From: Lachnospiraceae bacterium C1.1
Lineage (GTDB): Bacteria > Bacillota > Clostridia > Lachnospirales > Lachnospiraceae
NCBI GenBank assembly: GCA_030434875.1
Contig: JAUISW010000001.1
Coordinates: 1,251,501-1,315,500, forward strand
Reading direction: 5' to 3'
DNA: 64,000 nucleotides
How positions within the stretch are numbered: position 1 is the first letter of the stretch; every line of letters starts with the position of its first letter. Below, one piece after another: positions 18,289 through 28,518 of this stretch. The translations under genes were made by a program, and so were the position numbers. A model generated the notes under the pieces. It was not told the origin of the DNA and ran no database searches. It saw only the letters and a list, made by a program, of their open reading frames with translations.

Positions 18289-20010
18289 TTATAATTTAAA
18301 TGAATCCACAATATCTACAAGTTGATTTGAAATATCATTTGTCTCATGAACAACATTTAAGACATCAGATGAAAGTCCTGATACATCTGTTGTCTTCTCT
18401 GCTACGTTAGTTACAGCATTTGCAGCCTCTTCAACTGTATTTGATATGTCATTTATAGAAGTCGCAATACTTTCCGTAGAATTACTCAATTCCGAAATAG
18501 TTGTCTTAATGGCAGACATCGACTTATAAAATGACTCTGCGTCATCTTTGTACTGATCGCTCATTTTTATAAATGTATCATAATCTTCACTTACATCTTT
18601 ACCCAGATAATCAAGAGTTCTGTTAAGGCAATCTGTAAGGCTGTCTACTGCATTCTGTACTTCCGTAACAATTGACATGATATTGGTAACGGTATCAGAT
18701 GACTGATTAGCGAGATTTCCAATCTCGGTTGCAACTACTGCAAAACCTTTTCCTGCTTCACCTGCTCTTGCAGCCTCTATTGATGCATTCAAAGCTAGAA
18801 GATTGGTCTGGCTTGAAATATCTTGAATTGCTGATGCCATGACATTGATCTTGTCAACTGCTTTCGACTTTTCAAGAGCAATCTCGCCCTCTTTCCTTAT
18901 ATTGTTATACATTTCTTCGGTTTTATTACTGGCATCAATAGTTGAATCATGCAGCTTATCTGCCTTTGTGCGTACTTCTCCTGCTGACTTGGCTCCGCTT
19001 TCAGCCATATCTACTATACCTTCAGCATTTTTCTTAATGCCATTAGTGTGTTCACTGATAATACTGGTCGAAGCAGAAGTTTCTTCCATGCTTGCTGCAA
19101 GTTCTTCAGATGTAGCTGAATTATCTTCATTAGCTGAATTAATCTCAGAAGTGATCTCCGATAGTTTGATTGCATGATTAGCCAGAGATTCTGAAGTTTC
19201 TGCTATTTTTTCAACAGCATTTCTTATATCCTGTTCCATGTTCTGCACAGCTCTTGCCATAACACCGGTCTCATCTTTTAAATGACTTATCTTGTCAAGA
19301 TCTCCGGATGCAGAAAAATCAAGATTACCGTTTGCGTGAATAACAGCCGTAAGTATTTTAATAGGACCGCATATATTGCCTGCAAACCACATTCCAAGAA
19401 TGACCAGTAATACAGCCAGAATAACCGAAACTATTATACTGATATTTCTTACACTGTTGATCTCTGACATTATTTCAGGCTCATTTGCTACCATGACAGT
19501 TACCCATTTAGTAACCGGAGAAACATAGAACGAGCTGTATTTAACAACTCCATTTTCATCAACATAATGATAAATTCCGGATTCTTCATAATTTCCACTG
19601 GGAATTGCCTTTAACAGAGCATTTACAGAATCATTAGTAACTGTTGTCCCGATTTTTTCTTCTCTTTTATGATAAAGAAAAGTACCTTCTCCATCACAGA
19701 CATATATATAGCTGGAATCAATACCACGCAGCATCACCGTCTCAAGTGCCGGCTTTAAAAGCTCATAATTTATATTTTCCACTCCGTGTTCTTCGTATAG
19801 ATCATCCACTATTTCAGAACTGAGTTTAGAAAGATCAAGCATGTTGTTTTCTGTAGATTTACGAATGGTTTTCTTGGCCTTAGGAAGGATAAACAGACTA
19901 ATAAGAAGGAAAAACATTAAAATACAAATAGCAATGAGGATCACAATTTTAGCATAAATTGAGTTTAAGCCTAACGAGTGAGCCTTGTTTGTTCTTGGGT
20001 TTTCGTCCAT
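18289..20010 (-). CDS. Methyl-accepting chemotaxis protein with single-Cache-like sensor
   Basis: 573 residues. Membrane helix ~20-45, an extracellular sensor of ~145 residues (single Cache type, with [14 protein letters not shown]), a second helix ~188-208, HAMP, then the signalling domain with [27 protein letters not shown] lies 8 bases before ATG 20010. Probably transcribed from the gap shared with aroC, where a MITE copy is inserted. Confidence 0.9.
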   Translation of the reverse strand: MDENPRTNKAHSLGLNSIYAKIVILIAICILMFFLLISLFILPKAKKTIRKSTENNMLDLSKLSSEIVDDLYEEHGVENINYELLKPALETVMLRGIDSSYIYVCDGEGTFLYHKREEKIGTTVTNDSVNALLKAIPSGNYEESGIYHYVDENGVVKYSSFYVSPVTKWVTVMVANEPEIMSEINSVRNISIIVSVILAVLLVILGMWFAGNICGPIKILTAVIHANGNLDFSASGDLDKISHLKDETGVMARAVQNMEQDIRNAVEKIAETSESLANHAIKLSEITSEINSANEDNSATSEELAASMEETSASTSIISEHTNGIKKNAEGIVDMAESGAKSAGEVRTKADKLHDSTIDASNKTEEMYNNIRKEGEIALEKSKAVDKINVMASAIQDISSQTNLLALNASIEAARAGEAGKGFAVVATEIGNLANQSSDTVTNIMSIVTEVQNAVDSLTDCLNRTLDYLGKDVSEDYDTFIKMSDQYKDDAESFYKSMSAIKTTISELSNSTESIATSINDISNTVEEAANAVTNVAEKTTDVSGLSSDVLNVVHETNDISNQLVDIVDSFKL

Positions 20011-20105
20011 AAGTACGCTCCTCTCATAATGTTATTTACTACCTTTTTCTTTATCGGCAAATTAAAGATTGAATTTTAGAGAAAAAGACTATGTTTATCC
20101 ATAAA

Positions 20106-20268
20106 TCCAATCCGTTACTGTTCACACGCTTTCAGCGTGCTCCAGTAACGGGTTTTGCCATTTAAGATTGCCTACGGCAATGGGCAAAACCCAATGTTCA
20201 GTCAAAGTTATTGTGGCATAACTGCGCAGCGGAGTGCGCAGTTTGCCTGTGAACAGTAACTCCAATCC
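20106..20268 (+). mobile_element. 147-bp MITE copy 1 with 8-bp target duplication
   Basis: The element spans 20114-20260 and begins GTTACTGTTCACA and ends TGTGAACAGTAAC, perfect 13-bp terminal inverted repeats. It is flanked by the 8-bp direct repeat TCCAATCC (20106-20113 and 20261-20268). Inside are hairpins: TTACTG/CAGTAA near the left end, GGGTTTTGCC/GGCAAAACCC in the middle and ACTGCGCA/TGCGCAGT near the right end. There is no coding frame. Nearly identical to the copy at 55380. It occupies much of the 362-base gap between a chemoreceptor gene and aroC. Confidence 0.88.
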
Positions 20269-20372
20269 TGCAGATAAAAAATAAAATTAATCGAAATATA
20301 TGATTTTATGCTTTTTTGTGATATTATTATCATAACTGTGAGTTACGATAAAACTAATCGGAGGAAAACTAA

Positions 20373-21476
20373 ATGTCGGGTTCTATTTTCGGAACCATCT
20401 TTCGTGTCTCAACCTGGGGTGAATCCCATGGTGCAGGTGTAGGTGCTGTAATTGACGGATGTCCGGCAGGTCTGCCGTTAAATGAAGAAGACATCCAGAA
20501 ATACTTAGACCGGCGTAAGCCCGGAAGTTCCAAGTTCACTACTGCGCGAAACGAAGGTGATCGCGTAAAAATCTTATCCGGAGTTTTTGAAGGAAAAACC
20601 GAGGGAACTCCAATTTCACTAATTGTTGAAAACAAAGACCAGCGTTCAAAGGATTATGGAAATATAGCTGAGTTATATCGTCCGGGTCATGCTGATTATA
20701 CCTTTGACAAAAAATACGGTTTCAGAGATTATCGCGGAGGCGGCAGATCTTCTGCACGTGAAACTGTAGGCAGGGTTGCAGCCGGTGCAGTAGCTGCAAA
20801 ATTCCTTTCAGGTCTTGATATTGAAATAGATACATACGTAAAATCTATCGGTCCATATACGGTTCCTGATGATGCTGTTGATATAAGATATTCAAAAGAA
20901 AATCCTCTTTGTCTTGCCGATAAAGAGACTTACGAAAAAGCCTCTGAATATGTAAGCAAACTGATCGAGGAGGGTGATTCTGCAGGTGGAGTCATTGAAT
21001 GCAGGATCAAAGGTCTTCCGGCAGGCATAGGTGAACCGGTTTTTGACAAACTTGATGCAGAGCTTGCAAAGTCAATGTTATCAATTGGCGCCGTTAAGGG
21101 TTTTGAATTAGGCGATGGTTTCTGTGTATCAGTATCACGAGGATCCGAGAATAATGATGAATTCATTTCAAATTCAGGCATAATTTCGAAAGCAACAAAT
21201 CATTCCGGAGGTACGTTGGGTGGAATTTCAGACGGAAGCGAAATTATTTTCAGAACCGCTTTCAAGCCAACCCCTTCAATTTCTAAAATGCAGCATACCG
21301 TAAACAAAAACGGTGAGCATACTGAACTTACGATCAAGGGAAGACATGATCCGCTTGTAGTTCCGAGAGCAGTGGTTGTTGTTGAAACCATGGCTGCACT
21401 TACAGTAACCGATTTAATGCTTCGGAATTTAAGTTCGCAATATACTCTTATTAAAAATTTTTATATGAATAAATAA
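20373..21476 (+). CDS. aroC: Chorismate synthase
   Basis: 367 residues, normal length. Family signatures: STWGESHG (residues 13-20), YRGGGRSSARET (~120-131) and GRHDPLVVPRA near the C-terminus. It converts 5-enolpyruvylshikimate-3-phosphate to chorismate using reduced FMN, the last shared step of aromatic amino acid and folate synthesis; cytosolic. GGAGG lies upstream of ATG 20373. It is separate from other aro genes here. The lactonase-like gene follows after 27 bases. Confidence 0.97.
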   Translation: MSGSIFGTIFRVSTWGESHGAGVGAVIDGCPAGLPLNEEDIQKYLDRRKPGSSKFTTARNEGDRVKILSGVFEGKTEGTPISLIVENKDQRSKDYGNIAELYRPGHADYTFDKKYGFRDYRGGGRSSARETVGRVAAGAVAAKFLSGLDIEIDTYVKSIGPYTVPDDAVDIRYSKENPLCLADKETYEKASEYVSKLIEEGDSAGGVIECRIKGLPAGIGEPVFDKLDAELAKSMLSIGAVKGFELGDGFCVSVSRGSENNDEFISNSGIISKATNHSGGTLGGISDGSEIIFRTAFKPTPSISKMQHTVNKNGEHTELTIKGRHDPLVVPRAVVVVETMAALTVTDLMLRNLSSQYTLIKNFYMNK

Positions 21477-21503
21477 AAACGAGAAACACGGAGGTAACTT
21501 CAA

Positions 21504-22562
21504 ATGGCAAATGGAAAATATCTTGTTTACGGTGCAGGCTATACAAGAAATAAAAAGGACGGAATCCGAATTTTCGATTTCGATCCGGAGACAGGTCATG
21601 TAACCTACAGAAATTCCATAGAGATCACAAACCCGTCTTATATAACAATTTCACACAACAAGAAATATCTTTATTCTATAACCGATGACGGTATTGTATC
21701 TTTCAAGCTCAATCAGGAAGACGGAAGTCTTGAAAAGCTTAACCTCGTAGATATCAATGGTATGCGCGGATGCTATATTTCAACTGATTACGAGGATAAA
21801 TTTATATTTGTTGCAGGATATCACGATGGTAAAGTTACAGTTCTCTCACTTAATGAAGATGGATCAGCAGGCGAGATCACTGATGAAATCTATCACAAGG
21901 GAACAGGTTCCATCGTTGACAGAAATTTCCGCCCTCATGTTGACTGCGTAAGAATGACAAGAGATAATAAATTCCTTTGTGCTACTGACGTAGGAATGGA
22001 TCATATCAAAGTTTATCGTCTTGATCACAATACCGGTAAGCTTCGTCTTGCAGATATCGTAAGATGTGACCTTGATGCAGCTCCCCATCATATCAAATTC
22101 TCACGTGATGGTAAGTTTGCTTATGTAACAAATGAGCTTAAGTGTACTATCGATGTTTACAGATATGAATGTGATGAAGAGGATCAGCCCAGATTCGAGA
22201 AGATCCAGAGCGTACTTACTATCGATCATCATTCAGCTGAAAATGCTTGTGCATATGCTATACAGATAACAGAGGATAATGAGTATATTTTCTGTTCAAA
22301 TGCCGGAGATGACTCTATAACTGCAATGAAACGTGATGCAGGCAGCGGCCTTCTCTCTCCTCTTTTTGTACTTCCTATTTCGGGTCGTTTCCCTAAGGAT
22401 TTTGCAATCTCAGAGGATAACAGATTTCTGCTCGCTATGAATAACGAGTCAAATACGATCTCTACTTTTACTATTAACTACGATAACAATACAATAGCAA
22501 TGAATGGTCCTTTCACAGATTTTTATGCAGGAAACTGCCTTATCATCCACAGACTAGGCTAA
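21504..22562 (+). CDS. Lactonase-family seven-bladed beta-propeller protein (6-phosphogluconolactonase-like)
   Basis: 352 residues. Repeating blades of the type ...ISHNKKYLYSITDDG..., ...FSRDGKFAYVTNE... and ...ISEDNRFLLAMNNES... match the YbhE/Pgl lactonase family. Pgl hydrolyses 6-phosphogluconolactone in the pentose phosphate pathway; related propellers act on other lactones. The HHIKFS and RPHVDCV positions match the family's conserved histidines and arginine. No signal peptide, so cytosolic. GGAGG precedes ATG 21504. Confidence 0.78.
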   Translation: MANGKYLVYGAGYTRNKKDGIRIFDFDPETGHVTYRNSIEITNPSYITISHNKKYLYSITDDGIVSFKLNQEDGSLEKLNLVDINGMRGCYISTDYEDKFIFVAGYHDGKVTVLSLNEDGSAGEITDEIYHKGTGSIVDRNFRPHVDCVRMTRDNKFLCATDVGMDHIKVYRLDHNTGKLRLADIVRCDLDAAPHHIKFSRDGKFAYVTNELKCTIDVYRYECDEEDQPRFEKIQSVLTIDHHSAENACAYAIQITEDNEYIFCSNAGDDSITAMKRDAGSGLLSPLFVLPISGRFPKDFAISEDNRFLLAMNNESNTISTFTINYDNNTIAMNGPFTDFYAGNCLIIHRLG

Positions 22563-22601
22563 ATTTCAGATATAAAATTTTTTACAGAACTATCCATCTG
22601 C

Positions 22602-22660
22602 CCGTCCGTAAATGCATTGGCGCATTCTGCACTGATGCTTTTCGGATGGGTATTTTTTCG
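22602..22660 (+). promoter_or_regulatory. hairpin with T-tract in the potA leader (terminator or attenuator)
   Basis: CCCGTCCG (22602-22609) pairs with CGGATGGG (22643-22650) around an inner TGCATTGG/...TGCA structure, then TATTTTTT follows. The T-tract ends only ~10 bases before the potA start, overlapping its ribosome-site region. It could end the upstream transcript or act as an attenuator for the transporter. Confidence 0.5.
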
Positions 22661-22670
22661 AGGAAAAAAA

Positions 22671-23744
22671 ATGCCAAAAAAACTTATTGATTTGATTCAT
22701 ATTTCAAAAAAGTATGGTGAAAATGTAATTCTTGATGATTTTAATCTCTACATACGTGAAAATGAATTTGTAACTCTTCTTGGTCCTTCCGGATGCGGAA
22801 AAACAACAACCTTAAGGATCATCGGTGGATTTGAGACTCCTGATGAGGGTAAGGTTCTTTTTCAGGATACAGATATCACTGCTCTTCCACCGAACAAAAG
22901 AGAGCTTAATACAGTTTTTCAGAAATATGCACTTTTCCCGCATATGAATGTTGCTGATAATATTGCATTTGGTCTCAGGATCAAAGGCAAATCCGATCAA
23001 TATATTAAGGATAAGATTAAATATGCCTTAAAGCTTGTAAATCTTGATGGTTATGAAGAGCGAATGAGTGACTCTCTTTCAGGTGGTCAGCAGCAGCGTA
23101 TTGCCATAGCCAGAGCTATCGTAAATGAACCAAAAGTGCTGCTTCTTGACGAACCTTTAGGTGCTTTGGACCTGAAATTAAGACAGGACATGCAATACGA
23201 ACTAATCCGATTAAAAAATGAATTGGGTATTACTTTTATTTATGTTACACATGATCAGGAAGAAGCTTTGACCATGTCAGATACGATCGTTGTAATGAAC
23301 CAGGGGTATATCCAGCAAATTGGAACACCTACCGATATCTATAATGAACCTCAAAATGCATTTGTTGCAGATTTCATTGGCGATTCAAATATCATTTCCG
23401 GAATTATGATAAAAGACAAGCTGGTTGATATTCTTGGTGCTAAATTTGACTGCGTAGACACCGGTTTTGGTGAAAATAAGCCTGTAGATGTTGTGATCAG
23501 ACCTGAAGATATCGACCTTATTGAGCCAGAAAATGGAACAATCGAGGGAATCGTTACCGATGTTATATTTAAGGGTGTACATTATGAAATGTGCGTAATG
23601 GCAAGAAATTTTGAATGGATAGTACATTCAACAGACTGCTTCCCTGTCGATACAAGAGTTGGAATACATGTTAACCCCTTTGATATTCAGATAATGCATA
23701 AGCCTTCATCTGAGGACGAGAAAGCTGTGGAGATCGATGAGTAA
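22671..23744 (+). CDS. potA: Spermidine/putrescine ABC transporter ATPase PotA
   Basis: 357 residues. Walker [11 protein letters not shown]-loop ([12 protein letters not shown]), signature [14 protein letters not shown], Walker [12 protein letters not shown] and a switch His (THDQEEA) are all present; a C-terminal TOBE-like domain follows (~240-357). It powers polyamine import with PotB, PotC and PotD. ATG 22671 follows GAGGAAA; the longer frame upstream has no good start. The next gene overlaps by 8 bases. Confidence 0.93.
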   Translation: MPKKLIDLIHISKKYGENVILDDFNLYIRENEFVTLLGPSGCGKTTTLRIIGGFETPDEGKVLFQDTDITALPPNKRELNTVFQKYALFPHMNVADNIAFGLRIKGKSDQYIKDKIKYALKLVNLDGYEERMSDSLSGGQQQRIAIARAIVNEPKVLLLDEPLGALDLKLRQDMQYELIRLKNELGITFIYVTHDQEEALTMSDTIVVMNQGYIQQIGTPTDIYNEPQNAFVADFIGDSNIISGIMIKDKLVDILGAKFDCVDTGFGENKPVDVVIRPEDIDLIEPENGTIEGIVTDVIFKGVHYEMCVMARNFEWIVHSTDCFPVDTRVGIHVNPFDIQIMHKPSSEDEKAVEIDE

Positions 23745-24546
23745 AAACGCAAGATTTTTTGCCGCTCCATACTGTATCTGGGGTGCAGGCTTTATAATAA
23801 TTCCTCTGATAATCATACTTCTGTATGGATTCAGCGATGCGAACGGTAACTTCACTCTAGCCAATATTGAGGCAATTTTTTCTCATGTGAATTTAAAAGC
23901 ACTTTTATTTTCGATGCTTCTTTCAATCGGAAGTACATTGATATGCTTATTGATAGCATACCCTCTTGCCTCTATACTGGCAGAATTCGGAAAGAATAAA
24001 TCCTCGCTTCTGGCTTTGATCTTCATTCTTCCAATGTGGATGAACTCACTTTTACGGACACTTGCATGGCAAAATCTTTTGGAAAAAACAGGACTTATCA
24101 ATGCTGTCTTAAAATTTTTTCATCTGCCGGAAATGATGATCATTAATACACCATGGGCTATCATACTGGGAATGGTCTATGACTTTCTTCCCTTCATGAT
24201 TTTACCGATCTACAATATTTTATGCAAAATTGATATAGAATATAAAAATGCTGCAAGAGATCTGGGCGCAAACAGCTGGCAGACTTTCTGGCGTGTCACC
24301 TGGCCATTATCTTTGCCCGGCGTTTTATCCGGAATAACAATGGTTTTTGTACCATCTCTTACCACATTCGTAATATCAGATATTCTCGGAGGCGGCAAAA
24401 TCCTGCTCATAGGAAACATCATAGAGCAGCTTTTCACACAGGATAATGATAGAAATGCAGGTGCAGGACTTTCCGTAGTCATGATGATCTTTATTGTGAT
24501 CAGCACTTTGATCACCGATAAATATGACAAGGAGGGCTCAGTTTAA
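23737..24546 (+). CDS. potB: Polyamine ABC transporter permease PotB
   Basis: 269 residues, six membrane helices and the permease EAA-type loop ([21 protein letters not shown]) that docks on PotA. Overlaps potA by 8 bases and shares a single base with potC (TAATG), consistent with a coupled operon. Confidence 0.92.
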   Translation: MSKNARFFAAPYCIWGAGFIIIPLIIILLYGFSDANGNFTLANIEAIFSHVNLKALLFSMLLSIGSTLICLLIAYPLASILAEFGKNKSSLLALIFILPMWMNSLLRTLAWQNLLEKTGLINAVLKFFHLPEMMIINTPWAIILGMVYDFLPFMILPIYNILCKIDIEYKNAARDLGANSWQTFWRVTWPLSLPGVLSGITMVFVPSLTTFVISDILGGGKILLIGNIIEQLFTQDNDRNAGAGLSVVMMIFIVISTLITDKYDKEGSV

Positions 24547-25361
24547 TGAAAAAACATAAAGGACTGAAGATTTTTTATACCGCTCTCATTCTTGTTTTTT
24601 TATATGCACCAATCATAACTTTAATGGTACTTTCTTTTAATAAATCCAAATCCAGATCCAACTGGGGTGGATTTACCCTTGAATGGTACCAGGCTCTTTT
24701 GGAAAACAGCTATCTTACAAATGCTTTTAGCAATACGATCATTGTTGCTTTAGTATCTGCATTTGTAGCAACTATATTCGGAACGCTCGCCTGCCTTGGA
24801 ATGATCTTTATGAAAAGAAGAAGCCGCTCACTTATAATGGGTATGACTAATATTCCTATGCTCAATGCCGACATTGTTACCGGAATATCCCTTATGCTTC
24901 TTTTTATAGCATGCAGGATGACTATGGGTGCAGCTACTGTGCTTCTTGCACACATAACTTTTAATATACCCTATGTAATTTTATCAGTCATGCCAAGATT
25001 CAGACAGTTTAATCATTCGGTATATGAAGCAGCCCTCGACCTTGGTGCAACCCCAGTATACGCGTTTAAGAAGGTTGTTCTTCCGGATATACTTCCGGGT
25101 ATTTTTTCAGGATTTACGATGGCATTTACAATGTCACTTGATGACTTTATAATTACTCATTTTACTAAAGGTCCCGGATTTGATACTTTATCCACCAAGA
25201 TATACAGCGAAGTAAAAAAAGGCATCAAACCTGAAATATACGCCCTTTCGACAATAATGTTCACTGTTGTTCTTCTGCTGCTGGCAATCGTAAATGCTAG
25301 ACCATGGCTTGCTAAAAACAGATTTGAAAACAGTGGACGAAGATGGAAAAGGAAAAATTGA
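24546..25361 (+). CDS. potC: Polyamine ABC transporter permease PotC
   Basis: 271 residues, six membrane helices, starting with a hydrophobic FYTALILVFLYAPI helix. The ATPase-contact loop is DLGATPVYAFKKVVLPDILPG. Pairs with PotB in the importer. Its stop overlaps the potD start. Confidence 0.92.
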   Translation: MKKHKGLKIFYTALILVFLYAPIITLMVLSFNKSKSRSNWGGFTLEWYQALLENSYLTNAFSNTIIVALVSAFVATIFGTLACLGMIFMKRRSRSLIMGMTNIPMLNADIVTGISLMLLFIACRMTMGAATVLLAHITFNIPYVILSVMPRFRQFNHSVYEAALDLGATPVYAFKKVVLPDILPGIFSGFTMAFTMSLDDFIITHFTKGPGFDTLSTKIYSEVKKGIKPEIYALSTIMFTVVLLLLAIVNARPWLAKNRFENSGRRWKRKN

Positions 25362-26422
25362 TGAAAAGAAAAATTTTATCAGCAATTCTCTTCTGTTCAT
25401 GTATTTTTACACTTTCCGGATGTGGATCCGTAAAAAATGAAGACTCGCCCAATTCTCTGCTGGTGTATAACTGGGGAGAATATATGGATCCGGATGTTTT
25501 AACAGAATTTACAGAAGAAACAGGTATAGATATCATATATGACGAATATGAAACTAATGAGATCATGTATCCTAAAATCGAAAGCGGAGCTGTAAATTAT
25601 GATCTCGTATGTCCTTCTGACTATATGATAGATAAAATGATCCAGAATAACCTTCTGCAGGAGATAGACTATAGCAAACTCTCGAATATTGGAAATATTG
25701 GTGAAAGCTATCTTGAATCATCAGAGGTTTTTGACCCGGGAAATAAATATTCAGTCCCATATTGCTGGGGAACAGTCGGAATCCTATACAATAAAACCAT
25801 GGTCGATGAACCTGTAGACTCCTGGGACATTCTTTGGAATGAAAAATATAAAAATAATATACTTATGCAAGACTCAGTCCGTGATGCATTTTGTGTTGCA
25901 TTGAAACGACTTGGATATTCATGTAATTCTACAGATCATGACGAACTTGAAGCTGCTCGAGAAAGCTTAAAAGAACAAAAGCATCTGGTACAAGCATATG
26001 TTGTTGATCAGGTCAGAGATAAAATGATCGGAAACGAAGCTGCTCTCGGTGTAATATATTCCGGCGAAGCTATTTACTGCCAGGAAGAAAATCCTGATCT
26101 GGACTATGTGATTCCAAAGGAAGGTACAAATATATGGATTGATTCCTGGGTTATTCCACAAAATGCAAAACATGTTGAAAATGCTTATAAATTCATTGAT
26201 TTTCTATGCCGTCCGGATATTGCGTTAAAAAACTTTGAATATATCACATATTCAACACCTAACGCAGCTGCAAGAGATCTAATTGAAGACGAAGAGATCA
26301 GAAACTCTCCTATCGCCTTCCCCGATCTCAGTCAGTATACAAATATTGAAGCTTATGACTATCTCGGTGATAAGGCTGATAAATATCTAAACGGACTATG
26401 GCGCGAAGTAAAATCCTACTAA
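25361..26422 (+). CDS. potD: Spermidine/putrescine-binding lipoprotein PotD
   Basis: 353 residues. A lipoprotein signal with lipobox LSGC (Cys ~20) anchors it to the membrane outside. The mature part has the PotD-type fold, with VYNWGEYMDPDVL near the start, VPYCWGTVGILYNK in the middle, and YSGEAIYC later. It binds polyamine and delivers it to PotBC. ATG 25361 overlaps the potC stop codon and puts the signal peptide at the N-terminus; an in-frame start 18 bases upstream is unlikely. Confidence 0.92.
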   Translation: MKRKILSAILFCSCIFTLSGCGSVKNEDSPNSLLVYNWGEYMDPDVLTEFTEETGIDIIYDEYETNEIMYPKIESGAVNYDLVCPSDYMIDKMIQNNLLQEIDYSKLSNIGNIGESYLESSEVFDPGNKYSVPYCWGTVGILYNKTMVDEPVDSWDILWNEKYKNNILMQDSVRDAFCVALKRLGYSCNSTDHDELEAARESLKEQKHLVQAYVVDQVRDKMIGNEAALGVIYSGEAIYCQEENPDLDYVIPKEGTNIWIDSWVIPQNAKHVENAYKFIDFLCRPDIALKNFEYITYSTPNAAARDLIEDEEIRNSPIAFPDLSQYTNIEAYDYLGDKADKYLNGLWREVKSY

Positions 26423-26470
26423 ATGGTTACTGTTCACACGCTTTCAGCGTGCTCCAGTAACCACTAAATG
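26418..26470 (+). mobile_element. 37-bp MITE remnant (copy 2) with 8-bp target duplication
   Basis: GTTACTGTTCACA and the next ~23 bases of the MITE are present (26426-26462), ending CAGTAACC. It forms a hairpin, GGTTACTG/CAGTAACC. It is flanked by ACTAAATG on both sides (26418-26425 and 26463-26470). Loss of the interior by recombination between the internal and terminal CAGTAAC repeats would give this form. It begins just after the potD stop and could act as its transcript end. Confidence 0.75.
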
Positions 26471-26577
26471 CTCTATTACTGCACTTATAGCACTGAATAC
26501 TACCACAATCTTCATATTTGTGTTAAAATGGATACTAGATAGATAGTCTTAGATTTAAATAGAGAAAGAAGAATTGG

Positions 26578-28518
26578 ATGAAAAAAGATAAGTTTTTAAC
26601 TCCCGGAATACATATTCAGGATGACAGAATATATTTTACGGTAGAGAACAGGTCCAGAGAACCTCTATTTCTCATCCTGAAAGATATTTCCGGTAAGAAA
26701 AACAAAGATATAGAAATTCCTTTTGATATGAATAATCATTACGGAAGCATATATTTCCTTGATCTTAAATATGATGACGTAGTTGATTATGCATATATGC
26801 TCAAAGCCGGTCTTCACGAATTTAATGATCCATATGCAGAAAATGTATGTGGAACTGAAAAATGGGGGCATCATGAACCTTTAGCAACTCTTGAGATTAT
26901 TGACTTTGACTGGAAAGGTGATAAACGTCCCGACCGTGAATTATGTGATATGATACTTTATCATGCACATGTTCGCGGTTTTACAATGCATCGTTCTTCC
27001 GCTGTCAGACACCGCGGAACTTTCGAAGGTATTACAGAAAAGATATCCCATTTAAAAGAACTTGGTATCAATGCCTTGGAGTTAATGCCATGTTTTGATT
27101 TCAATGAGGTTATGGAAGCCGGAATCCCTTATAATTCCGATGAAGCCATGAAAAAAGCCGGTCGAGAATACCAGAGATATAACTACTGGGGTTTTACATC
27201 CGGTATATATATGACACCAAAGAACGCCTATTCAGCCATCGGAAGCGGTATCACATCCTTCTGTAATATGGTAAAGAGTCTACACTCTGAAGGAATCAGC
27301 GTACTCGTCGATTTTTATTTTGACGCATCCCTTACAAACCGGTATATAATAGACGTCTTAAGAAAATGGTATATTGATTACCATGTAGACGGTTTCAGGA
27401 TCGTTGGACCGAGGATCAATTCAGCCGCTATAGCCGGTGATCCGGTTCTTACAGATTGTAAACTGATTTTTGATTCTGTTCCCGACAGATATGGGAATTA
27501 TGAAGCTATTAATTCAAAAAATATCGGTGTACTGAACAGTGCATTTATGTATGATCATCGTAAATATCTGAAAAGCGATGATGATATGCTCAGTACCTTT
27601 GCACATGAGCAGCTCTCCTGCCCTGCTGATTACTCCGAGATCAACTGTATGGCTGATTATAGTGGATTTACGCTTAATGATCTTGTTTCTTATGATGAAA
27701 AGCACAACGAGGCAAACGGCGAGCATAATTCAGATGGTAACAATTATAACTATTCCTGGAATTGCGGTATAGAAGGCACAACAAGAAAAAAACATATACT
27801 TGAACTAAGAAAGAAACAGATAAAAAATGCACTTACGTTCCTTATGCTTGCACAGGGTGTTCCTGAAATCCTTGCAGGCGATGAATTTGGAAATTCTCAA
27901 AAAGGAAATAATAATGCATACTGTCAGGATAATGCAATTTCCTGGCTCGATTGGAATGACTTAAAAAAGAATCATGATACTTTTGAATTCTTAAAAGAAT
28001 TAATCAATTTCAGAAAATCGCATCCTGTTTTTCACAGCGGTACAGAAAAACGACGAGTGGATTACAGATCAAACGGCGCTCCTGATGTTTCATTCCACGG
28101 TGAACAGGCATGGGCACCAAGATTTGATAATTTCTACCGACATATCGGAATAATGTATAATGGCAACTATTCCGGAACTGTTAAAAACAAAGATAACACT
28201 TTCTACATTGCATATAATATGCATTGGCAGAATCATAGTTTTGCCCTTCCTAACCCGCCTCGCGGAATGGTCTGGGCGCAGTCTATGTCGACCGTTGAAG
28301 GTTTTGAAAAAAAGCCTGTTGAAGTACGATCACGAACTTTTCTTGTTGAAGCAAGATCAGTCAAGGTTTTAATGGCTGTTCCCGAAAAAAGCAAAGTAAA
28401 AAGAGTCGGCAAGAATGATGATAAAAAAGAAAAGAATAATACTGTAAAGGCTGAAAAGAAAAAGACTGTAAAGAAAACCATAATTAATAAAATTCAGCCT
28501 GTATTGATCGGCGTATGA
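26578..28518 (+). CDS. GH13 debranching-enzyme-like protein with degenerate active site (probable pseudoenzyme)
   Basis: 646 residues. An N-terminal CBM48-like region (~1-110) precedes a TIM-barrel related to GlgX/isoamylase, with strong family stretches such as GFTLNDLVSYDEKHNEANGE (~363-382), NYSWNCGIEG and LAGDEFGNSQKGNNNAYCQDN. The catalytic triad is missing: GFRFD is GFRIV (V276 for the nucleophile Asp), the acid Glu is D299, and the HDG Asp is S362 (ADYSG). The region I NH is DA (249-250). A Lys-rich tail (~596-636) follows. It is therefore unlikely to hydrolyse glucan; a glucan-binding or regulatory role is inference. Overlaps the TraX-like gene by 4 bases. Confidence 0.8.
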   Translation: MKKDKFLTPGIHIQDDRIYFTVENRSREPLFLILKDISGKKNKDIEIPFDMNNHYGSIYFLDLKYDDVVDYAYMLKAGLHEFNDPYAENVCGTEKWGHHEPLATLEIIDFDWKGDKRPDRELCDMILYHAHVRGFTMHRSSAVRHRGTFEGITEKISHLKELGINALELMPCFDFNEVMEAGIPYNSDEAMKKAGREYQRYNYWGFTSGIYMTPKNAYSAIGSGITSFCNMVKSLHSEGISVLVDFYFDASLTNRYIIDVLRKWYIDYHVDGFRIVGPRINSAAIAGDPVLTDCKLIFDSVPDRYGNYEAINSKNIGVLNSAFMYDHRKYLKSDDDMLSTFAHEQLSCPADYSEINCMADYSGFTLNDLVSYDEKHNEANGEHNSDGNNYNYSWNCGIEGTTRKKHILELRKKQIKNALTFLMLAQGVPEILAGDEFGNSQKGNNNAYCQDNAISWLDWNDLKKNHDTFEFLKELINFRKSHPVFHSGTEKRRVDYRSNGAPDVSFHGEQAWAPRFDNFYRHIGIMYNGNYSGTVKNKDNTFYIAYNMHWQNHSFALPNPPRGMVWAQSMSTVEGFEKKPVEVRSRTFLVEARSVKVLMAVPEKSKVKRVGKNDDKKEKNNTVKAEKKKTVKKTIINKIQPVLIGV

